Shown here piece after piece: positions 34,143-43,110 of a DNA stretch of 64,000 bases. Both the position numbers and the translations under genes were made by a program. Positions within the stretch are counted from its first letter, which is position 1, and every line of letters starts with the position of its first letter. The notes under the pieces are model-generated. The model did no database searches. It saw only the letters and a list, made by a program, of their open reading frames with translations, and was not told where the DNA came from. Source of the stretch: Anas platyrhynchos (lineage: Eukaryota > Chordata > Aves > Anseriformes > Anatidae); assembly GCF_047663525.1 (NCBI RefSeq), contig NC_092616.1, forward strand, positions 3,633,501 to 3,697,500, written 5' to 3'.

Positions 34143-34290
34143 AGGAAACTCCTATGCAGACAAGAAAGGAGGAAGAAGACAAGGAATGCTTCGACAAAGT
34201 TGGGCCATTAAGGAAGAAGGAGGGCAAAGAGGAAGAGATCAGAACAGCATCAGTAACCTATCCCAGATTTGTGAAAAAATGTCAGTCATC
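33470..34290 (+). mobile_element. ERV remnant: leader and gag-like region
   Basis: 33500-33780 matches 46840-47100 (agttacaatagct; caaaccagcctgt; cacttcacccctga), and the two copies continue into related gag-like text. 33870-34050 encodes imperfect repeats of GPAATPAP/PVTGPAA type, a proline- and alanine-rich tract. Broken, several lesions, old. Probably ERVL-like. Confidence 0.55.
34110..34138 (+). repeat. Poly-T tract (29 T)
   Basis: Uninterrupted T run inside the ERV remnant. It is absent from the related copy near 47330, so it arose locally. Confidence 0.9.
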
Positions 34291-34850
34291 ATCTAGATGA
34301 GCACATTGTCACTTGGCTGCTCCAGTGCTGGGAGAACAGGGCTAATAGCCTGCAATTAGAGGGCAGAGAAGCCAAGCAGCTGGGATCCCCCTCTAGGGAA
34401 GGGGTGATTGACAAAGCAATTGGCCCTACCATTTACCATGGACTGACCCAGACTGCCCTGCAATGGGGGAAGCTCCTGAACACCTGCAGTACCTTGGTGA
34501 CATCATCATGTGGGGCAACAGAGCAGAAGTATTTGAGAAAGGGAAGGAAAGAATCCAAATCCTTCTGAAAGCTGGTTTTACCCTAAAACAAATGTCAAGG
34601 GACCGCAACACTTGATTCCCATGCAGGCTGGCCAGGGCTGGGGGGACTGCTGATCGAGGACAGGCTGGGCATCGATCATTGGGTGGTGAGCAATTGTATT
34701 GTGCATCACTTGCTTTGTACACCTAATTATTATTGTTGTTATTGTTGCTGTTATTATTATTATTAATCTCTTCCTTTTCTGTCCTTTTAAACTGTCTTCA
34801 TCTCAACCCATGAGCTTTACAGTTGTGGAGCTGCAGGGGCAGTGAGCTAA
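34291..34850 (+). mobile_element. ERV remnant: RT piece followed by an LTR part
   Basis: 34430-34600 encodes a piece typical of an ERV reverse transcriptase around the catalytic loop (IMWGNRAEVFEKGKERIQ). 34620-34850 matches the LTR at 51560-51760 in inverted orientation (gggtggtgagcaattgtatt; a TTA/TTG simple run; tcaacccatgagcttta). Broken and old. Confidence 0.55.
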
Positions 34851-35094
34851 CAGCTGTGTGGTGCTGAGCTGCCGGCTGGGTTGAACCACAACGTCATGTT
34901 TGAAAACTGCACATCAATAGCACAAATCACTCTTCTAACATCAGTCTCTCCCATGTTCAGAGAGGAGCAGTCGCTGCTGACTTCAGTCTGCTTCAAACAC
35001 CACACCCCAGGAGAGACCCCGATGACTTCAGGAGCTGTCAGCCCTGAGGCCTTGAGGACACCTGGAGGGAGCCCAATGGCACAGAGCAAGTGAT
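34851..35094. other. Short interval, no recognised gene
   Basis: Between an ERV remnant and the OR5 upstream cassette. Nothing supported. Confidence 0.25.
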
Positions 35095-35323
35095 GCCATG
35101 GTCGGGTGCTGTGCTGCTGAGCTGGGCCTGGCTCCTGGGCCCAAGGGGAGCTCCTGGCAAGCGGGCAGCGCTGCACAGAGACAGCTCTGCCCAGGAGCAG
35201 CTCCTCTGCACAGCGCAGCAGGGCTGGGGGCACTGCCTGCAGAGACACAGTGCTTAAAGGCAGGCAGAAGTGGCAGCATGCCCAGAGCTCCCTGCGGGAG
35301 AAGACTTCCCAGCCCTGCACCCG
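35095..35323 (+). promoter_or_regulatory. OR5 upstream cassette: block C and candidate first exon
   Basis: 35100-35235 is block C. The following stretch of about 95 nt, ending at ccctgcacccg (35323), differs by one base from the matching stretch at 48520-48616 before OR7, a higher conservation than the sequence around it. It ends in a strong donor (gtaagt at 35324). I read it as the 3' part of a noncoding first exon. A gcttaaagg word lies near its start; transcription start and promoter elements cannot be placed. Confidence 0.5.
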
Positions 35324-35325
35324 GT
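35324..35325 (+). other. Candidate splice donor of OR5 first exon
   Basis: cacccg then gtaagtg. Implied intron of about 1.6 kb to the acceptor at 36947-36948. Confidence 0.5.
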
Positions 35326-36030
35326 AAGTGTCTGGCTGGAGGGCAATGCAGCCGCAGTTCGTGGAGGCAGGAGAAGCCGGGGGTGCAGGCAGGGGTGTCC
35401 AGGGCTGTGGTGCAGAGCAGGGTCCCTGCTGTGCCCCAGGGGCTGTGTGCCGGGGCAGGGCCTCTGCTGCCTGCCAGGCTCAGCACTCAGCCTGCCCGGG
35501 GAGCTGCCCAGGGCGCTGCGGGGAGAAGCTGCGGGTGGAAGGAGCCCCCCCGGCAGGGCAGGGTCCTGCTGCTGGTGGGAGGCTGCTGCCTGGGGCAGCC
35601 TGCTCACAGATCCACAGCACACCAAGGCAATTTCAAAGGGAACTTCACTCTCATCTTTCCTTAGCCTCTGCTTTCAGTTTTCTCTTCTTTTAGCTCACTG
35701 GGAATAGAAATAGAAGCTGTTATTTCCAAGAAGAGACTGAGACTTACTCGACATAAGAAGGAAGTTTACAAGGACCCCCAGCAAGTCCCTTTCCTGCCCC
35801 TCAGCCCATAGAACACTCCAACACCCCTTGCACAGTGTCATCAGTGTCTGTGTGCCCTGGGCTCTAGGACGTGACCCCAGCAAGCTGCCCCTGGGCAGAG
35901 CCCTGCTGCCAGGAGGTGTCTGCAGGGCAGAGCTGAGCACCCAGCGGGTGGGATGGGGGCTGTGAGCTGCAGGCAGGAGATGTGGGGACAGAGACCCCGC
36001 TGCAGGCAGGGACAGCTGCAGGCAGGAATT
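35326..36030 (+). repeat. OR5 intron: blocks B and A
   Basis: 35385-35690 is block B and 35850-36010 is block A, in the same relative order as near OR1 and OR3. The tandem-duplication breakpoint (35922) falls inside block A. Confidence 0.55.
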
Positions 36031-36946
36031 AGCAAGAGAGCATTAACAGAATAGTCTGGCACCTCACAGTCCACCCTCAAGCCCAACAGATTCAGGATGT
36101 GCCTCATAAACTCAGCAGCAGGAAGTCCAGCAGAGCACACTCTCCTGAATTCCTGTCTGTCCGTCCCTGGCAGAAGCCTCATCTTATTTCTCTCTGTTCC
36201 TGCACCTTCTGCTGCTGTTCTTTATGCTCTCCCATCTCCATGGAGCTTTATGGCTCCCTGTAGATGGGGTGTTCAGCTGCAGCTCAAGCACTGACCCTCT
36301 AGGACCCACTAGGTAGATGTGCCTGTAGAAGGAAGGTGCCCAAAACCTCTTCTAACCTGTGGGGCTTGGTGCAATGCAGTGTATGCAGCAGAATTAAGAT
36401 GGATCTCCTTCCAGGGAGTTTCTGAGGCTACAATAATTGAGTGGCTCTATGGGGGCCATTGGACTGAGCCTAAGAGGACTCTGCCTGAGACCAGGGAAGA
36501 TAGACAGACTGGCTGTCTGCACTGCACTAAGGACAGTCACTTTGCCTCCTGGCACTTACAAAATCTCAACTGGAATACATTACAAATGCCAGGGTTTACT
36601 TCCCTCAAAAAAATCTCCTAAGAGTAACACAGGAAGTTGGAACAAAGCAAACCACAAATGCCGTTTGGCTGTCAAGAATGTTGACAGTAGTTATGCTGTG
36701 AAGTCAACATACGTGAGAGTTAGATTTAATCAGAGATCACTCACAGTTCGTATTTCACTAGAACTGTAGGGCAGGCAGAACCCACAGCGGAATCCTGGAC
36801 TCCCAGTGAAAATGTATTCTACACCAATCAGAGCTCAAACGAGGGAGCAGCAGAAAGGTCTCAGCAGAAAGTCACTTAATGAGAAGTGTAGCAGGTTTTT
36901 CTCAGAGAACACTGTCCCTATTTGTCACTACATTTTCCTATTTGGC

Positions 36947-36948
36947 AG
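36947..36948 (+). other. Candidate 3' splice acceptor of OR5 coding exon
   Basis: cattttcctatttggcag, AG at 36947-36948, strong pyrimidine tract, 23 nt before the ATG at 36972. This excludes the in-frame ATG at 36879 from the mature transcript. Confidence 0.55.
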
Positions 36949-36971
36949 GTCTCTATGCACAGAGATGTCAA

Positions 36972-37994
36972 ATGTCCAACAGCAGCTCCATCACCGAGTT
37001 CCTCCTCCTGCCATTCGCAGACACACGGGAGCTGCAGCTCCTGCACTTCGCGCTCTTCCTGGGCATCTACCTGGCTGCCCTCCTGGGCAACGGCCTCATC
37101 CTCACTGCCGTAGCCTGTGACCACCGCCTCCACACCCCCATGTACTTCTTTCTCCTCAACCTCGCCCTCCTTGACCTGGGCTGCATCTCCACCACTGTCC
37201 CCAAAGCCATGGCCAATTCCCTCTGGGACACCAAGGCCATCTCCTACTCAGGATGTGCTGCACAGTTCTTTTTCTTGCTCTTCTTGATATCAGCAGAGTT
37301 TTATCTCCTCACAGTTATGTCCTATGACCGCTACGTTGCCATCTGCAAGCCCCTGCACTACGGGAGCCTCCTGGGCAGCAGAGCTTGTGCCCAGATGGCA
37401 GCAGCTGCCTGGGGCAGTGGCATTCTCACTGCTCTGCTGCACACTGCCAATACGTTTTCCTTGCCCCTCTGCCGTGGCAATGCTGTGAACCAGTTCTTCT
37501 GTGAACTTCCCCAGATTCTCAAGCTTTCCTGCTCAAAATCATATGTCAGGGAAGCTGGTCTCCTTGTGGGTGGCGTCTCTTTAGCCTTCGGTTGTTTTGT
37601 TTTCATTGTGGTTTCCTATGTGCAGATCTTCAGGGCTGTGCTGAGGATGCCCTCTGAGCAGGGCCGGCACAAAGCCTTTTCTACGTGCCTTCCTCACCTG
37701 GCTGTGGTCTCCCTCTTTACTGGCACTGGTATGTTTGCCTACCTGAAGCCCCTCTCCACCTTCTCCCAATCTCTGCACCTGGTGGTGGCAGTTGTTTACT
37801 CAGTGATGCCTCCAACACTGAACCCCTTTATCTACAGCTTGAGGAACCAGGAGCTCAGGGATTGTGCTAGGAAAGTGATTTCAGAGACACTTCTTAATAG
37901 TAAGTTTCTCTCCTTCTCCACAAAGAATTTGCATCATATTCCCTTGCAGGCCTGGTGCTTCTTACATTACTATTATTGCTATGTTTATCTTTAG
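36972..37994 (+). CDS. OR5: intact family-14-like olfactory receptor with extended C-terminus
   Basis: 340-residue odorant receptor. Start at MSNSSS, just after the acceptor. Seen: N3 glycosylation site, TM1 GNG 39-41, LHTPMYFFLL 53-62, C95, MSYDRYVAIC 116-125, LPLC 164-167 and FFCE 175-178, VVSY in TM5, KAFSTCLPHL 234-243, NPFIYSLRNQEL 284-295. Sibling genes stop about 23 codons after the RNxEL motif (cacaaatga). Here one T of that stop is missing, so the frame runs on for 22 residues rich in Tyr/His/Leu (NLHHIPLQ... to YCYVYL), encoded by what is 3' UTR in the others. All receptor motifs are intact. An ATTAAA hexamer lies near 38058. OR6 is its duplicate. Confidence 0.94.
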   Translation: MSNSSSITEFLLLPFADTRELQLLHFALFLGIYLAALLGNGLILTAVACDHRLHTPMYFFLLNLALLDLGCISTTVPKAMANSLWDTKAISYSGCAAQFFFLLFLISAEFYLLTVMSYDRYVAICKPLHYGSLLGSRACAQMAAAAWGSGILTALLHTANTFSLPLCRGNAVNQFFCELPQILKLSCSKSYVREAGLLVGGVSLAFGCFVFIVVSYVQIFRAVLRMPSEQGRHKAFSTCLPHLAVVSLFTGTGMFAYLKPLSTFSQSLHLVVAVVYSVMPPTLNPFIYSLRNQELRDCARKVISETLLNSKFLSFSTKNLHHIPLQAWCFLHYYYCYVYL

Positions 37995-38109
37995 TGTCAT
38001 TTACATCAGTAGCTTTCTCATAAACAATGTTTTATTCATCCTACTTCTGTTGAAAAATTAAACTGCTTTGTTTACTCTGTTAAGTTTTGTCTACATTAAC
38101 AAAAGTGCT

Positions 38110-38205
38110 GACACTCCCGTAGCATCTTTGTAATAACAGCATGTCCCCAATTCACTGCCTTTAAACCCAAGTCTTCTTTCAAATGTGGAGCCAATAATTT
38201 GGCTG
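38110..38205 (+). repeat. Conserved OR 3' flank element (OR5)
   Basis: gtagcatctttgtaataaca...cttctttcaaa, also found after OR1, OR2, OR7 and OR9. Probably part of the ancestral 3' UTR. Confidence 0.5.
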
Positions 38206-38214
38206 AAAATTGTG

Positions 38215-39010
38215 GTGGTTTCACACTGACGGGCAGCTGAAGTCCACCACACCGATCTTTTAAGTCTTCATCCTCAGAGGAAGAGGGGAAAAATATAGAA
38301 TGGAAAAGGGCACCAGGGCTGATTTAAGGACAGAGAGGTTGCTCAACAATTGCAGTGATGGACAAGACAGACTGCGTGTAAGGAGATTACAATAATGCAT
38401 TATCTGGAGGAGTGAGAAAATAAGATAAACTAAAAATACCTTCCCTCCCATCCATCCACTTCTACCTCCTCCCACCAAGTGACACGGGGAAGAGGGAATG
38501 GGGGCTGTGATCAGTCTGTGATATTTCTTCCCCACCACTCCTTCACGGTCACTTTCTGTCCCTCCTCCAGGGTGGGGGCCCTCCCACGGATTCCTCCCAT
38601 GGGATGCCATCCTTCCCAAACTGATCCTGCATGGGCTTCCCACAGTCCTTCGGGAACTGCTTCAGCATGGATCAGTACCAAGCTGGGAGAAGTGCTTCAG
38701 GAAAGGAATGCTCCAGAGTGGGCTCCTCTCCATGGGCCTCAGCCTCCTCCAAGCCACATCCACCTGCTCCACCGGGGGCTCCTCCATGGGTTGAAGTGTG
38801 GAGATCTGCTCCATGTGGGACCCATGGGCTGCAGGGGGACTGCCTGCTCCACCAGGGGCCTCTCCATGGGCTGCAGGGAATCTTCTAGTCTGGCATCTGG
38901 GGCACCTCCTGCCCTCCTTCTGCACTGACCTTGCTGTCTGCAGGGCTGTTTCTCACATTTTCTCACTCCTCTGCTAGCTGTTGCTGCACAAACATTTTTA
39001 TGCTTTATCC
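38215..39010 (-). mobile_element. LTR remnant (ERVL-like) downstream of OR5
   Basis: Begins gtggtttcacactgacgggc (U5-type end read backwards) and contains the tctccatgggctgcagggaa...tgcactgaccttgctgtct stretch that I recognise from avian ERVL-type LTRs. Solo or remnant. Copied in the tandem duplication (59912-60707). Confidence 0.6.
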
Positions 39011-39589
39011 TTTCTTTAAAATGTTATCAAAGCTGTGCAACCATCGTTGTTTATTGGGTCAGCTTTGACTAGAAGCCAGAGGATCCCTTTTTGAGAGCGA
39101 GGAACTGGTTCTGATCAGAACTGGGGCAGCTTCTTTAGTCTCAATAAGCCACCTCCAGCAATTATTCCACACTTGATGCAGCTTCTGGTCCCTTCTCGCA
39201 GAGGCCACCCATGCAGCCTGCCCCACTACCAAAACATTCTGACCTAAACCCAATACATTTGTTAGGGAGGAAAAGTATGTTACAGAACTCCTAAGGAAGG
39301 TCCTTCAACAAGGGAAATGCCCTTGCAGGAACGGCTGATTTGAAGTAGCCTGGGATTTGAACTGCAGCCTGGGAAGCATTACTCATTACAACTGGAAAAC
39401 TGAAAAGGCAGTAAGAAGGAAGCTTGTGCCATTTGAACCATGTGGTCTGCCTGATGTGATTCACAGGCTCACATAGAGAAACAGATGAGAAGGTATTGAA
39501 TGCACAAAAGGACATTCAGAAAGTAGAGGAGGAGGAAATTCCCAAGTTAAGAGAACTGTCGTAACCAGAGGAGAGGAAGATGGGGCCCT
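39011..39589. other. Unassigned, possibly ERV interior
   Basis: Follows an LTR and precedes a CR1. No diagnostic protein motif. Faint gag-like short frames only. Confidence 0.3.
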
Positions 39590-40105
39590 ACTTTTGCTGG
39601 GAGCCCCAGCACAGGAAAGATGTGGACCTGTTAGAGTGAGTCCAGAGGAGGACCATAAACGTGATCGGGGGCTGGAGCACCTCTCCTGTGAAGAGAGGCT
39701 GAGAGAGGTGGGGCTATTGAGTCTAGAGAAGGCCCCAGGCAGACCCTACTGCAGCCTTTCAATACTTAAAGAGATCTAATAAAAAGGTAGGAGAAAGACT
39801 CTTTACTCGAGTAGATAATGGTAGGACAAGGGGGAAAGGTCATAAACTAAAACAAGATAGATTTAGATTAGACATTAGGAAGAAATTCTTCCTTCTAAGG
39901 GTAGTGAGGCACTGGAACAGGTTGCCAAGAGAAGTTGTGGATGCCCCATTCCTGGAGGTGTTTAAGACAAGTTGGAAGGGGCCTTGGCCAACCTGATCCA
40001 GTGGGTGGCATCCATGCCTGTGGCAGGGGGGTTGGAGTTAGATGATCTTTAAGGTTCCTTACAACCCAAGCCATTCTATGATTCTATGATATGATTCCAT
40101 GAAGA
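39590..40105 (+). mobile_element. CR1 LINE 3' part
   Basis: Encodes the CR1 C-terminal text (HLSCEERLREVGLLSLEKA) and continues through the 3' UTR (ctggaacaggttgcc) to an ATTCTATG repeat tail at about 40080-40105. 5'-truncated. Confidence 0.8.
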
Positions 40106-40744
40106 TCTTAGAGCCCACAGACATAGTGTCTGGTTACAAATCAAACAGCTGTAGTTTGAAGTCATAGAAATACAAGTTCTAGAAACAGAAGTTTTACAAA
40201 ATAAGGTAAAAGAAGCCAGAACAGCAGCTCAGTTTCTAGCAGAGCTTTGGAAAGTCAATAACAAGACTCACAACCATCTCAAGGGGGTCACTGCAGCCTG
40301 GGAACTCCAGACTACAGCCTGGACAAGTCCGTAGGTTCTGTGGGGGAGGCCGGGATTCCTGTGGGCTGGCAACATGCCTCCTGGCACACTTGCCAGTGGA
40401 TTCTTGAAGATGATCTACATTTGAAATTACATTGAGCCTATGAGAAACTCGTGCAGGGTCATTGTGAAAAAATTCAGGCTGGAAGACTGGAAAAAGTGGG
40501 TGACTTTGAGTGGCTGTGGCAGATCCCAGCAGCTTGCTCCAGTCTTTTTCTATTTCCCCTTCCAACTAGGGAAATTAAAAGGCATTAATATGAACACACC
40601 CATCAGTTCAATCTGCATATTAAGGGAAAGTAATAGTTATTGTGCTGTAGGTGCAGCAGGCAGTAGGCGCTGGATTGGGCCTCAGAAGACTCAAGCAGAT
40701 CAAATCTGGTTCATCCATGAGCTAAGACAAACACCGTGAGCACA
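40106..40744 (+). other. Probable ERV interior, unresolved
   Basis: Lies directly before the integrase-type piece on the same strand. No clear family motif was seen. Confidence 0.3.
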
Positions 40745-41060
40745 GTGAAGGACACGGAGTGGTGCCCTCCCATGAAGGAGGATACAGAGCACAGCTGTAA
40801 GAGGTGTCTTGCTTGTGCCACAACCAACACAGGTTCAGCTGAAGTGAAAGCCCCAGCCCAGGACCAATGGAGTGAAGGTCCCTGGGCACAACTGCAGAAA
40901 GACTTTGCAAGACCTCTGCCAGTGACAGCTCAAAGCACCAAATGCATCTTGGTGGTAGTAGGTCCTTTTGGCACATGGGCAGATGTCCTCCCTGGCAAAA
41001 CCACCACGGAGGCCACCACTGCAAAGCTGCTGCATAACACCGACTTTTGTCCCCGAGGTC
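40745..41060 (+). mobile_element. ERV integrase-derived remnant
   Basis: Shows a zinc-binding-like CxxC (CKRCLAC), then text typical of an integrase core start (PWAQLQKDFARPLPV, CILVVVGPFGTWADVLP). Broken and short. Family uncertain (ERVL- or gamma-like). Confidence 0.65.
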
Positions 41061-41449
41061 CAGACAGGGGAGAGGGAAGGGGAGAGGCAGGCCGTGGGGA
41101 GGGGGCTGGAGTGAGGTCACTGCCACTGCAGCAGCCTGATTGGCCCTCAGAAGGGCTGGCCGGCAGGCACTGTGACATCACCCCGCGCATCAGAGAGCCC
41201 CCTGGGCAGCAATGACGTCACTGCAGAGGGGAGGGCGAGGGGCTGGCAGAGCCCCATCGAGGGGCTGGCTGGGGGTCCCCTCTGCTACAGCCACCTGGCG
41301 GTGCGGGGTAGGCAGGAGTGCAGGCAGGGTTCATGGCCGCCTTGCTCAGGACGAGCCCTGGGCGAGCTGGGTGAGAAATCTGAGCCTTAGCTCCAGCAGA
41401 AGCTCTTCTCTTTGCTCTTGACTTTTCTTGATAACATCACTTCCAGGTG
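41061..41449. other. GC-rich interval without recognised gene
   Basis: Several direct gggctggc/ggcagg words and two tgacgtca-like sites (near 41213 and 41130). Not assignable. Confidence 0.3.
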
Positions 41450-42030
41450 AGCTCTGCCCATGCTAAAACCATACCTCCATCTAAACCATAAATTTCTGTT
41501 TTGGAGCCTGTCCTTGCTGTCACCCCCTGGCAGATCCTTCCTGGCCCCTCTCAGAGCCCTGTCCCTGCAGTGTCCCAGCCCCACTGCCCCACACATGGTT
41601 CCACAGCCATGCTGCCAAGGCACCACACATGGCAGTGCACATTCAGGGCTGGATGGATCTCTCCCCATTACAATCCCAATGGCTCCCTCAGGGTTCCTTC
41701 CCACCATGGCCCTCCTTCCTTTGCAGCCTTCTCCAGCCCATGGCCCCTGCCCTGACCCAGCCACCTCCCATGGGGGCCTCTACAGACAGCCCTGCTCCAG
41801 GTCAGCAGGGCTCTGGGCCAGGACAGAGGCCGACAGAGCTGGCTGTTCCCCCAACACAGACCTTGAGCACAGCTCTTCCACCTCCCTGATCTCTGCCCAC
41901 CTCCCTGCCCTCATCCCAGGCCAGTGCCAGTGGTCCTCAGGGTAGTGTCCACAGCAGGCTGCTGCAGGGCTCTGGGCACTGCCACCACAGCCCCAGCCCC
42001 TCTGAAGACCACAGCAGCTCCTGGGGCACA
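41450..42030 (-). repeat. Low-copy block E, inverted copy
   Basis: Matches 13005-14260 on the other strand without the LTR that splits that copy, so it shows the pre-insertion state. Confidence 0.55.
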
Positions 42031-42181
42031 GAGGGCTCAGCCCCACAGATGGGGACTTCCATGGCACAAGCGTACAGTGGTCAGTGTCCCCTGCTGTGTC
42101 CCCTTCTCTCTTCTGCAGCAGATCCCCTTGAAGCCTGCAGCCCCTCAGTGCCATCCCTGACAGCACTTGACATCCACGACA

Positions 42182-42460
42182 TCACTTTCCTAATGGCAGA
42201 AATGGTCTCTCCTTGTGCTCCTGGTTCCTTGTGCGGTAGATGAGGGGGTTCACTGCTGGGAGCATCACTGAGTACAGGACAGCCATCACCAGGTCCAAGG
42301 ATGGGGATGAGATGGAAGGGCACTTCAGGTAGGCAAAAAAGGCACTCCTGAGAAACAGAAAGACCACAGCCAGGTGAGGGAGGCACGTGGAGAAGGCTTT
42401 GCGCCATCCCTGTTCAGAGGGCATCCTCAGCACAGCAATGAAAATCTGCATATAGCTAAT
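42182..42460 (-). pseudogene. OR8: 3' fragment of an olfactory receptor
   Basis: Encodes only the end of TM5 to the tail: SYMQIFIAVLRMPSEQG, KAFSTCLPHLAVV, NPLIYRTRNQEH. TM1 to most of TM5 are absent. The last motif has diverged (YRTRNQEH instead of YSMRNQEL). The sequence upstream, 42461-42610, is not OR but is shared with the 5' side of OR9. Non-functional. Confidence 0.85.
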
Positions 42461-42610
42461 GGACTCTCCTGGCAGCTTCACATTTATGTCCTGGAGGATG
42501 TCCTCTGCTGTGTGCCATGTGGGACAACCATGCCTATGTACCTCAGTGACCATCTCTGCTGCCATTAGACACCAACAGGTTGCTCCTAAATCCTATGCTT
42601 GGTCTCTCCC
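42461..42610 (-). repeat. Non-OR segment shared by OR8 and OR9
   Basis: The minus strand matches 50690-50830 (ggagcaacctgttggtgtct; tcccacatgg). In both places it abuts an OR 3' fragment, so the chimeric joint existed before the two copies separated. Confidence 0.6.
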
Positions 42611-43110
42611 AAGTCCATGCAGCAACATGGGGAGCAACTGCACGTCCCATGGGGGCCTCTGCAAACAGCCCTGCTCCAGGTCGGAACCTGCTGGGAAACA
42701 GCCTGAAGGAATCCCTGGGCTTTCCTCCCTCACCTGGCACACACACTTCTTCACACCAGGCTCATTTCTCTTAGTGAAAAAATAATTTTCTGTAACAATC
42801 ACCTCTTTTCATCCCAATTGATGGTGGGACACCCAGGCATGGTCATAGAAGTAACTCCTTTAACCCCCTGCTTAAGGAAGGGATTCAGCAGAGTCACTCG
42901 AGGCATCTCATGCTGGGTTTTTGTCCTGGGGCTGGAATGGGACAAAGATCCCTTCCATGCCTGCCACAAACCCACGGGAGCTGGGATTCCTCTGCACTCA
43001 GTTTAGGTGTGCATAACATGGGCAGCTGCAGGTGAGCTCCTTTTCTCAGCTCCAGGATTATTAATGGAGATGGAAGAAATCTGGGGGTTGAAAACACCTG
43101 GTGACATGTC
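42611..43110 (+). repeat. Block D region (isolated cassette piece)
   Basis: 42690-43110 matches 7080-7440 and, inverted, 47930-48300 (gaaacagcctgaaggaatcc; gggagctgggattcct). It sits without an adjacent intact OR. Confidence 0.5.

Larger units (their letters stand above)
35922..42303 (+). repeat. Tandem-duplicated segment, copy 1 (visible part)
   Basis: Base-for-base counterpart of 57619-64000 at a constant offset of 21,697, with no indel found and about 30 substitutions counted by eye (roughly 0.5%). Left of 35922 the two copies are unrelated. The match runs to the window edge. Confidence 0.95.

Noticed and set aside
35270-35707. Conserved frame MAACPELPAGEDF in the OR5 and OR7 cassettes
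   Set aside because: It begins at a GTG, crosses the splice donor and diverges straight after it; conservation fits a noncoding exon better.
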